Source of the DNA: Xanthobacter autotrophicus Py2
GTDB taxonomy: Bacteria; Pseudomonadota; Alphaproteobacteria; Rhizobiales; Xanthobacteraceae
Reading direction: 5' to 3'
NCBI GenBank assembly: GCA_000017645.1
Contig: CP000781.1
Location: 2,529,501-2,593,500, forward strand
DNA length: 64,000 nt
Shown in pieces: positions 57,549-64,000 of the stretch (position 1 is the stretch's first letter; every line of letters begins with the position of its first letter). Under the pieces are notes generated by a model. It was not told the origin of the DNA. It searched no databases and saw only the letters and a list, made by a program, of their open reading frames with translations. The position numbers and the translations under genes were made by a program.

Positions 57549-59369
57549 ATGTCTTCGAGGTCCGGTCCACCGCCTGAAGTGAGCCCCGCCGCTGATTTCA
57601 CCCCGGCCCTGCTCCAGCCGATGGCGGCCCTCGCCCGGCGCCGGATGTTCATGCTGGTGGCCAACGCCCTGACGCTGCTGGTGGTGCTGGCGGGGGTCGC
57701 CGCGCTGGGCGCCCATGGCGGATTTACCATTGTGGATGGCCTCATCCTCCTGTGCGCCCTCGCCATAACGCCTTGGAACGCCATCGGGTTCTGGAACGCG
57801 ATCACCGGGCTCGCGCTGCTGCACGCCCGTCGGCGCGGGGTGGAGGCGGCGGCGCCCTTCCTCGCCCCGGAGCCGCAGGGGCCGCTCACCGCGCGCACCG
57901 CCATTCTGCTCACCGTGCGCAATGAGGATCCGGCGCGGGCGCTGGCGCGCCTCAGGGCGGTGAAGGCCGACCTCGACGCCAGCGGCCACGGCGCCCTGTT
58001 CGATTTCCATGTGCTCAGCGACACCTCGCGCCCGGAGATCGCGGCGGCGGAAGAGGCGGCGGTGGCGGCGTGGCGGAGCGAGGAGGGAGCGTCCCGCATC
58101 TTTTATCGCCGCCGGGCGGAGAACACCGATTTCAAGGCTGGCAACATCCGCGATTTCTGCCTCTCCGCCGGCGCGCGCTACGACTTCATGCTGCCGTTGG
58201 ATGCCGACAGCCTCATGGGCGCGTCCACCATCCTGCGCATGGCGCGCCTGATGGCGGCCCATCCGCGCCTCGGCATCCTGCAGAGCCTGGTTGTGGGGCT
58301 CCCGGCAAAGAGCGCCTTTGCCCGCATGTTCCAGTTCGGCATGCGTCACGGCATGCGCTGCTACACCCTCGGCGCCTCCTGGTGGGCGGGGGAGTGCGGT
58401 CCTTTCTGGGGCCACAACGCGCTGATCCGCATCGCCCCGTTCCGCGCCTTCTGCCATCTGCCGCACCTGCCCGGCGCTCCGCCTTTGGGCGGGCCGATCC
58501 TCTCCCACGACCAGGTGGAAGCGGCCTTGATGCGCCGGGCCGGCTATGAGGTGCGTGTCCTGCCGGTGGAGAGCGAGAGCTATGAGGAGAACCCGCCGGC
58601 CGTCACCGACTTCGTGTCGCGCGACCTGCGCTGGTGCCTCGGCAACCTGCAATATCTGCGGCTGCTGGCGCAGCCCGGCTTTGCCGCTAGCCTCAAGCCC
58701 ATGAGCAGGTTCCAACTGGTCTGGGCCATCCTCATGTTCGTGACCGTGCCGGCCCATCCGCTGTTGATCGCGCTTTTGCCGTTCGCGGCGGCGCAGGCGG
58801 CGGGGATGCCGGATTATCCCGCCGGCCTCGCCATGGGGCTTTATGGCGGCATGCTGCTGCTGGCGCTGGCGCCGAAGCTTGCCGGCGTCGCCGACGTGGC
58901 GCTGACGCCGGGCGGCGTCGCGCGCTATGGCGGGGCAGGGCGCTTTGCCGTGTCGGTGGTGGTGGAGCTGGTGTTTTCGTTCTTGCTCTCGGCCATCACC
59001 GCGCTGGCGGTGACCCTGGAGATCGGCCGGCTGATGCTGGGTCGCGCCCGCTCCGGCTGGATGGCGCAAGCCCGCGACGGCCATGGGGTGAGCTGGGGTG
59101 CAGCGGCGCGGGCCCTCTGGCCGCAGACGGTGTTCGGCGTTGCGGTGACGGCGGGGCTCGCTGTGGTGTCACCCGGCCTGATCTTGTGGGCGGCGCCGGT
59201 GCTGGCGGGCTATGTGCTCGCCATTCCGTTCACGGTGGCCACCGCCGATCCCCGCTTTGCCCGTTTCGCGGTCAGGACCCGCCTGTGCGCCGTGCCGGAG
59301 GAATTCGCGCCCACCGACGTGCAGCGCATTCTTTCGGGCGAAAGCCGGCGCGCGCGGGTCGCGGCCTGA
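57549..59369 (+). CDS. OpgH/MdoH-like membrane glucosyltransferase
   Basis: A 606-residue GT2 enzyme like the periplasmic glucan synthase OpgH. Two N-terminal membrane helices precede the catalytic domain: ILLTVRNEDPARALARLRAV, the sugar-donor DxD in FMLPLDADSLMG, the base region ILSHDQVEAALMRRAGYE, and SRDLRWCLGNLQYLRLL in the QxxRW position. At least four helices follow. It is shorter than the 847-residue enterobacterial protein, as in other alphaproteobacteria. No opgG lies beside it. It is divergent from the PTPS-like cluster by 105 bases. Confidence 0.87.
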   Translation: MSSRSGPPPEVSPAADFTPALLQPMAALARRRMFMLVANALTLLVVLAGVAALGAHGGFTIVDGLILLCALAITPWNAIGFWNAITGLALLHARRRGVEAAAPFLAPEPQGPLTARTAILLTVRNEDPARALARLRAVKADLDASGHGALFDFHVLSDTSRPEIAAAEEAAVAAWRSEEGASRIFYRRRAENTDFKAGNIRDFCLSAGARYDFMLPLDADSLMGASTILRMARLMAAHPRLGILQSLVVGLPAKSAFARMFQFGMRHGMRCYTLGASWWAGECGPFWGHNALIRIAPFRAFCHLPHLPGAPPLGGPILSHDQVEAALMRRAGYEVRVLPVESESYEENPPAVTDFVSRDLRWCLGNLQYLRLLAQPGFAASLKPMSRFQLVWAILMFVTVPAHPLLIALLPFAAAQAAGMPDYPAGLAMGLYGGMLLLALAPKLAGVADVALTPGGVARYGGAGRFAVSVVVELVFSFLLSAITALAVTLEIGRLMLGRARSGWMAQARDGHGVSWGAAARALWPQTVFGVAVTAGLAVVSPGLILWAAPVLAGYVLAIPFTVATADPRFARFAVRTRLCAVPEEFAPTDVQRILSGESRRARVAA

Positions 59370-59446
59370 AGCGGTTGGCTTGGCCGGGCCGGCCGGCGGC
59401 ATAAAGTCCCGATCGACCCAGTCAGGGTTGCGCCTTGCTGGTGCCC

Positions 59447-59474
59447 CCGAGGATAGCGGACCGAGGATAGCGGA
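59447..59474. repeat. 14-bp direct repeat, two tandem copies
   Basis: CCGAGGATAGCGGA occurs twice in direct tandem between two converging genes. It probably arose by slippage. Confidence 0.85.
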
Positions 59475-59504
59475 GCACCCCCGGCCCGGAAGTCGCGGGG
59501 TGCT
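59474..59504. terminator. stem-loop between convergent genes
   Basis: AGCACCCC and GGGGTGCT form an 8-bp stem with a 15-base loop, followed by CGCTTTCC. A likely bidirectional terminator for the OpgH-like gene and the large secreted-protein gene. Confidence 0.5.
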
Positions 59505-59558
59505 CGCTTTCCGGGAGTCGAGGGACGGGCGTGCTGCTCGCCGGCCCGTCCGATCAAC

Positions 59559-62084
59559 TCAGCGACGGAAGCCGCCGCCGAAGCCGCCCCGGAAGCCTCC
59601 ACCACCGAAGCGGTCGCCGCCGCCGAATCCGCCGAAGCCCCGGTCGAAGCCGCCCGAGCCATAACGCTCGCCGCCCTCGAAGCCGCCACCGAAGCGTTCG
59701 CCGCCGCCGTAGCCTTCACCGCCGTAGTGGTCGCCGCCGTAGCTCGACACCCGCTGCTGGCTCACGGAACGGGCATGCTCTTCCGCGTCGAGGCGGCTGG
59801 TGTCGGCGGTGCGGTCCACGTTCTGCCAGCCCGAGCCGGTGTTCTTGGCCCAGCCGGTGTCGCTGTGCTGGTAGACGTTGCCGTCATGGTCCACGGCCAC
59901 GTGGCCGTTGTTCCAGGCGACCGCGTTGCCGGTCTTCACGTTGCCGGCGACCCCCCGGCTGTCCACGCTCACCTTGCCGTCATGGTCGGTAACAGCGGTC
60001 TGGGAGGCGTGGCCGGTGCCGGTTGTGGGGTTGAAGCCCGCCGATTCGCGGCCTGCGGCGGCATTGCCCGTATAGGCGTTGCCTTCCACCCCGGCGCGGG
60101 ATTCGCCCCGGGCGCCGGTGGTGGGATTGTAGCGGGCATTCTCGGCGCCGGCGGCGTAGTTGCCCGTATAGGGATTGAACGCGGCGGCCGAGCGGCCGGT
60201 GAAGCCGGTGCCGCCCGCGGTGGTGCCGTGCCAGTCGCGGCCGGACCATTCGGTGCCGTTCCAGGTGGTGCCCCAGGCGTGGTTCACCGTGGCGGCGCCG
60301 CCCCAGCGGCCATAGAGATTGGTCTGGTTGATGTTGGTATAGCCCCAGTGGCCACCCCAAGGGCCATAAGGACCATAGGGATAGGGGCCGTAGGGGTGCC
60401 AGTACGGACCCCAATAGGGCGTCACCGCCGCGCCCCAGGGCCAGCCGGCGGCGAAGCCGAAGGCAAAGCCGTCCGCCACGCCGAGGGCGAAGCCGGCGCC
60501 GACGCCATAGGTGACCGGGCAGGAGAACCAGTAGGTGCCCACATAGCCCGGGCAGGTGTAGCCGGTGCCGTAGACCACGGTGCCGCCCGGCGCGACGACA
60601 ACGCCCATGTAGCCCGGCGTATAGCCCACCACCACCGCTTCCGGGGTGGAGGCATAGATCCGCACATAGGTGACGTAATGGAGCGGCGAGGAGACCGGGA
60701 TCGTGTAGATCACGTCCGGCACCACGTCGGCCACGCGCCACGGGCCGGTGGCGGTCTCGGCGACGAACCAGATGCCGTTGTTCACCGCATAATAGCGCTC
60801 GGTATCGAGCTGGATCACCGGCGTCGGGGTGTTGATGGCGTAGTGGAGGCCGGTGCCGGGGATGGGCTCGAAGCGCGGCGCCCCATCGAAGGCCACCTTC
60901 AGGGGCACGTCCCGCTTCACGGTGGCGGTCTGCGGGATGGTGGCGGCGATCACCGCCTCCTTGGCCTGCGGCGTGCCGGCCACCGAGACCAGCACGTTGG
61001 CCTTGGGATCATTGGGCGAGATCTTCGCGAAATCCTTCGGCAGCGCATCGCTGGCCACGAAGGCCCAGGGCCCCTTGAGGTCGGGCGCGCGGAACCAGCG
61101 GCCGGAGAGCAGGATGTAATAGGTGTTGGAGGTGGTCTCCATGAACACCGCGTGGTCGGCATTGTTCATGGACAGCAGGTTGGTGCCGGCCACCGGCAGC
61201 ATCTGCGGCGGGCCGTTGGACTGGATCAGTTCCGCCGGCTGGGTGGCGACGAGGATGGCGGGGGCCGGATTGATGGGCTTGCCCTTGGCGTCGAGCAGCG
61301 GGTCGGCGGCCTGCTCCTGGGTCGCGGCCTTGGCGGCGGCGGAGAGCGCATCCGAAATCTGCGGCGTCAGGATCCAGGTGCCGGTGAGGCTGGGGCTCTC
61401 ATACCAGTGGCCGCCCGCCTCCAGATGATAGGTGCCGGCCTCGTCAAGCAGCAGCAGCGGGCGGGTGTTGGCCACGCGCTGGAAGGTGGGCGCGCCGGAG
61501 ATGGGCCGCAGCACCGGCGTGCCAGCCACGGGCACCAGCACGGTGGTGGTGGTGGCGAACAGGATCTGGGGCGGGGTGTTGTCCACCGGCTGGGACTTGA
61601 GCTTCGCCAGTTCCTGGTTCACCGCGTAGCTCGCCTGCAACTGGTCGAGCGGCACGGTCATGCCGTTGGCCGGCAGGCGCGACTGAAGCGTGGAGCGGAT
61701 GAGGGAGGCCTTGGCCGGCTCGGTGGGCACCTCCACCCCTTCGATGGAGATGGTGGCGAGGTGGACGAGGCCGGCCGGCTTGTCGACGGCGACGCGGGCC
61801 GAGAATCGCACCATGCCGTAGGTGGGCGTGCCGGACTTGGGGCCGATGGCCACTGCCGCGCGGCCGGACATCACATCGCCGGTCCAGCTGTCGATCTGGG
61901 GCTGGTAGAGCTGGAGCAGCTGATCGCCGGGGAGAGGAAAGTCCCGCGGCCACGCTAGGGGCGCCTGCTGGCCGGCTGCATCCTGGCCCTGGGACGCCGG
62001 TGCGGGCTGGGCCTGGCCGCTCGTGCTCCAGAGCAGGGCGGCGGAGAGGACGGCGGCCGAGACGCCGGTCCAGAGTCGCGTCAT
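59559..62084 (-). CDS. large secreted protein with Gly/Tyr-rich C-terminus, unknown function
   Basis: An 841-residue exported protein (signal peptide AAVLSAALLWSTSGQAQ). Residues about 40-520 contain repeated modules with a WY-type motif: YHLEAGGHWYESPSLTGTW, YYILLSGRWFRAPDLKGPW, YYAVNNGIWFVAETATGPW. A hydrophobic Gly/Pro/Tyr region (around 560-600, WGPYWHPYGPYPYGPYGPWG) follows, then Asn/Thr repeats (NPYTGNYAAGAENARYNPTT) and an extreme Gly/Phe/Arg tail (GGGFRGGFGGGFRR). Relatives are annotated as carbohydrate-binding in some rhizobia; I cannot confirm that. A surface or matrix role is an inference. Confidence 0.7.
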   Translation of the reverse strand: MTRLWTGVSAAVLSAALLWSTSGQAQPAPASQGQDAAGQQAPLAWPRDFPLPGDQLLQLYQPQIDSWTGDVMSGRAAVAIGPKSGTPTYGMVRFSARVAVDKPAGLVHLATISIEGVEVPTEPAKASLIRSTLQSRLPANGMTVPLDQLQASYAVNQELAKLKSQPVDNTPPQILFATTTTVLVPVAGTPVLRPISGAPTFQRVANTRPLLLLDEAGTYHLEAGGHWYESPSLTGTWILTPQISDALSAAAKAATQEQAADPLLDAKGKPINPAPAILVATQPAELIQSNGPPQMLPVAGTNLLSMNNADHAVFMETTSNTYYILLSGRWFRAPDLKGPWAFVASDALPKDFAKISPNDPKANVLVSVAGTPQAKEAVIAATIPQTATVKRDVPLKVAFDGAPRFEPIPGTGLHYAINTPTPVIQLDTERYYAVNNGIWFVAETATGPWRVADVVPDVIYTIPVSSPLHYVTYVRIYASTPEAVVVGYTPGYMGVVVAPGGTVVYGTGYTCPGYVGTYWFSCPVTYGVGAGFALGVADGFAFGFAAGWPWGAAVTPYWGPYWHPYGPYPYGPYGPWGGHWGYTNINQTNLYGRWGGAATVNHAWGTTWNGTEWSGRDWHGTTAGGTGFTGRSAAAFNPYTGNYAAGAENARYNPTTGARGESRAGVEGNAYTGNAAAGRESAGFNPTTGTGHASQTAVTDHDGKVSVDSRGVAGNVKTGNAVAWNNGHVAVDHDGNVYQHSDTGWAKNTGSGWQNVDRTADTSRLDAEEHARSVSQQRVSSYGGDHYGGEGYGGGERFGGGFEGGERYGSGGFDRGFGGFGGGDRFGGGGFRGGFGGGFRR

Positions 62085-62263
62085 GAAGTCACTTCCTTCC
62101 GATCCGTCGGGGCGGCAGGACGACTAGCATGTTCTCAGGCAAGCGTCAGCGGTACCTTGAGGCGGCGCTAACCACCGTTCCATTCACATGTCGGTGGGCG
62201 CCGGCCCCAGCCCGATCCCGATCCCCTGGACGGATCGGGATCGAAGGGCCGCCGCCCGCCTGC

Positions 62264-62533
62264 TCAGGCCGGCGCGCCGCAGGAGCGCTGCCATTTCAGC
62301 CGGGGGCCTTCCCACGAGACCGACAGGGTCTTGCGGAAGGGGCAGAGGCTACCGGCGCCCGCAGCTTCGGCGGCCGGGGTGCTCCAGTAGCCCTGCCACC
62401 GGTAGGGCGCGCCGCTGGTGGCAACCGCGGCATCCGGGCCGCTGGTCGGGAACGCCCGCACGAGGTCGCCGCCGAACAGGCTCGCTGCGACGAGCGTGGC
62501 GCCGACCATGGCGATGATGGAAGACCGTTTCAT
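62264..62533 (-). CDS. small exported protein, unknown function (89 residues)
   Basis: An 89-residue protein with a signal peptide (SSIIAMVGATLVAASLFGG) at the ATG at 62533. The mature part has APYRWQGYWSTPA and two Cys (LCPFRKTL, WQRSCGAPA) that could form a disulfide in the periplasm. The weak GAGAGA site fits this start. I do not recognise the family. Confidence 0.6.
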   Translation of the reverse strand: MKRSSIIAMVGATLVAASLFGGDLVRAFPTSGPDAAVATSGAPYRWQGYWSTPAAEAAGAGSLCPFRKTLSVSWEGPRLKWQRSCGAPA

Positions 62534-62804
62534 GGCTGTCTCTCGAACAAGTTCCTGTGGGAAGGCGGCTTCACCGACCGGAAAGACCAGAGCTGGAAGA
62601 TCTGGCCTCGACGATCTGGCTTGCCGCGTTCCCTTCACCTGAACCGCCCCCCGTTTCGCCCAGTGGCGCTCCGGAGCTTGGTGTGTCGCTGCGCCGGGCA
62701 TAGGACAGCCGGAACCCCCGGTCGTCCCCCCAACGGAGGATGCATGCCTGTGTCATACGCTCGGCGACCTGAACCGGGTGCATCTGCTTGGTCAGGATTT
62801 GTTC

Positions 62805-62853
62805 ATCTTTCCGCGAGCAGGCCCCGGAGCCCGCGTCGCGCGCGCGGAAAGAT
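62805..62853. repeat. 11-bp inverted repeat upstream of aqpZ
   Basis: ATCTTTCCGCG and CGCGGAAAGAT are perfect complements separated by 27 bases. They lie in a 547-base gap (62534-63080) between the small exported protein gene and aqpZ. A large hairpin or a pair of regulator half-sites are both possible. The rest of the gap shows no gene I can defend. Confidence 0.6.
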
Positions 62854-63080
62854 TTGGTGGAGAGATCGCGTGCTTTGGGGTTGTGGGCTTGATCTTTACC
62901 CTGATGGGGATTTCGCTGGGCGGGGGCGCCGGCCTGATGGGATCTTGCGCACCGGAGCCGGATCCGATCAGGGCCCCATGAGCCCGATGGGTGAATCCGG
63001 TTCCAAACTTGGGAGAGCGCGCACGCGGGCCATGCCTGGAATTCCGGGCCGGCCGGTGCGCCGTTCGGGGAGGGGTTGGC

Positions 63081-63770
63081 ATGAACAAGTATGTGGCCGA
63101 GTTCATCGGCACTGCGGTGCTGGTGCTGTTCGGGTGTGGGTCTGCGGTGCTGACGGGCTACGGCTCGGCGCCCATCGGCATGCTCGCCATCGCGTTCGCC
63201 TTCGGCCTTGCGGTCACCTCCATGGCCTATGGCATCGGCCACGTGTCGGGCTGCCACATCAATCCGGCGGTCACCATCGGCGTCTGGGCGGCAGGGCGCC
63301 TGCCCACCTCTGAGGTGCCCATGTACATCGTCGCCCAGGTGCTGGGCGGCATCGCCGGCGCGGCCATCCTCTTCGTCATTGCCTCGGGCAAGCTTGCCGG
63401 CTTCGATGTGGCGACCTCGGGCCTTGGCCAGAACGGCTGGGGCGAGGGCTATATCGGCGGCTACGGGCTCGGCGCGGCCATCGTGGCGGAGCTGGTGGGC
63501 ACCTTCGTGTTCCTGGTGGTGATCCTCGGCTCCACCTCCAAGGCCGGCATCACCCAGGCGGCGGGCCTCGCCATCGGCCTGTCGCTGGTGATGATCCACA
63601 TCGTGTTCATCCCGGTCACCGGCGTGTCGGTGAACCCGGCCCGCTCCATCGGACCGGCCCTGTTCGCCGGCGGCAAGGCCATCAGCCAGCTCTGGCTGTT
63701 CATCGTGGTGCCGCTGGTGGGTGCTTATCTGGCCGGCCTGCTGTTCAAGCTGAAGGTGCTGGAGGACTGA
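63081..63770 (+). CDS. aqpZ: aquaporin Z
   Basis: A 229-residue water channel of the inner membrane. The two pore motifs are HINPAVTIGVW and SVNPARSIGPALF; the N-terminus (KYVAEFIGTAVLVLFGCGSA) and six hydrophobic helices match AqpZ. The Arg after the second NPA motif and the preceding His of the helix 5 region (VMIHIVFIPVTG) form the narrow selectivity filter typical of water channels rather than glycerol facilitators. GGGAGGGG precedes the ATG at 63081. Confidence 0.94.
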   Translation: MNKYVAEFIGTAVLVLFGCGSAVLTGYGSAPIGMLAIAFAFGLAVTSMAYGIGHVSGCHINPAVTIGVWAAGRLPTSEVPMYIVAQVLGGIAGAAILFVIASGKLAGFDVATSGLGQNGWGEGYIGGYGLGAAIVAELVGTFVFLVVILGSTSKAGITQAAGLAIGLSLVMIHIVFIPVTGVSVNPARSIGPALFAGGKAISQLWLFIVVPLVGAYLAGLLFKLKVLED

Positions 63771-63856
63771 GCTTCCCAAGCCCGCGCGGGCGCCTGAGCG
63801 AAGGCAACGTCCAGCCCGCGTGGCGCTTGAGCGAAGGCGAGGACTCCGCGAATCAA

Positions 63857-63915
63857 AAAGGGGATGGGTCGGAGCCCATCCCCTTTCCGGGCGCCGGGCG
63901 GTGAGCCGCCCGGCG
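63857..63915. terminator. two tandem terminator hairpins
   Basis: Hairpin one: AAAGGGGATGGG / CCCATCCCCTTT (12 bp, 6-base loop), followed on the minus strand by TTTTT. Hairpin two: CGCCGGGCGG / CCGCCCGGCG (10 bp, 4-base loop). They can end aqpZ rightward and, better, the gene that enters from the right edge on the minus strand. Confidence 0.75.
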
Positions 63916-63937
63916 TCCCCCGCATCTTCCCGGCCGT

Positions 63938-64000
63938 TCACTCGGCGGCGACGGGACCCGATGGATTCTTCTGCTGCTGCGCCGTTTCCGCCGCCTTCTG
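63938..64000 (-). CDS. C-terminal end of an unidentified gene entering from the right edge
   Basis: A leftward frame of 20 codons (ending NPSGPVAAE, stop at 63938-63940) reaches the window edge. It is Ala/Gln/Lys-rich and precedes a good minus-strand terminator, which supports a real gene end. Nothing allows a functional guess. Confidence 0.4.
   Translation of the reverse strand, partial: QKAAETAQQQKNPSGPVAAE

Noticed and set aside
62778..62981. 67-codon frame upstream of aqpZ with a hydrophobic C-terminal stretch
   Set aside because: No ribosome site, overlaps the 11-bp inverted repeat, and lacks a convincing protein pattern.

Overview
The window is high-GC DNA from an alphaproteobacterium of the Rhizobiales, most likely the Xanthobacteraceae (Xanthobacter/Azorhizobium/Ancylobacter type). 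This rests on gene content (hisB-DUF2628-hisH-hisA-hisF-hisE-coaA order, hslVU with a rhizobial HslV N-terminus, a Rhizobiales-type porin, DUF982 and DUF3309 proteins) and on protein style. No rRNA or core phylogenetic marker is present, so the genus is an inference.

Left part (1-23.7 kb) is mostly accessory. It opens with an IS1380-family transposase that runs off the edge. Then comes a tricarballylate-type catabolic block (tcuC transporter, tcuA flavoprotein dehydrogenase, tcuB Fe-S/membrane electron carrier) flanked by two different periplasmic binding proteins. A decayed gene remnant precedes a large HAF-repeat autotransporter. Facing it is a five-gene leftward block: tpsA (filamentous haemagglutinin-like, 13 GLUG repeats), tpsB (Omp85-type secretion pore), exbB, exbD, tonB. 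A HerA-like ATPase, a J-domain protein, an IS110-family insertion sequence and an outer-membrane porin follow.

Middle part (23.8-48.5 kb) is largely housekeeping: coaA and the his genes, an alpha/beta hydrolase, the HslVU protease, an NtrC-like regulator that lacks the GAFTGA loop, a winged-helix/TPR membrane protein, an omega-amino-acid:pyruvate aminotransferase, a 50-residue DUF3309 protein, an aminopeptidase P, tRNA-Gly(CCC), an SbcCD-type nuclease pair, D-amino-acid dehydrogenase, a small unknown gene behind a perfect FNR/FixK box, an unknown gene next to a class I PPK2, and an MFS exporter.

Right part (48.7-64 kb) carries stress and envelope functions. A DUF982 gene and a trehalose synthase-maltokinase fusion are divergently placed, each with an EcfG-like (general stress response) promoter motif. 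A leftward four-gene cluster (MDR dehydrogenase, PTPS-fold protein, GT4 glycosyltransferase, methyltransferase) has no assigned pathway, and its PTPS member lacks the canonical catalytic residues. It is divergent from an OpgH-like glucosyltransferase. A large Gly/Tyr-rich secreted protein, a small secreted protein, aquaporin Z and tandem terminator hairpins close the window.

The best candidates for undescribed biology are the PTPS-like/glycosyltransferase cluster and the two-partner secretion system that appears to be co-transcribed with its own ExbB-ExbD-TonB motor.
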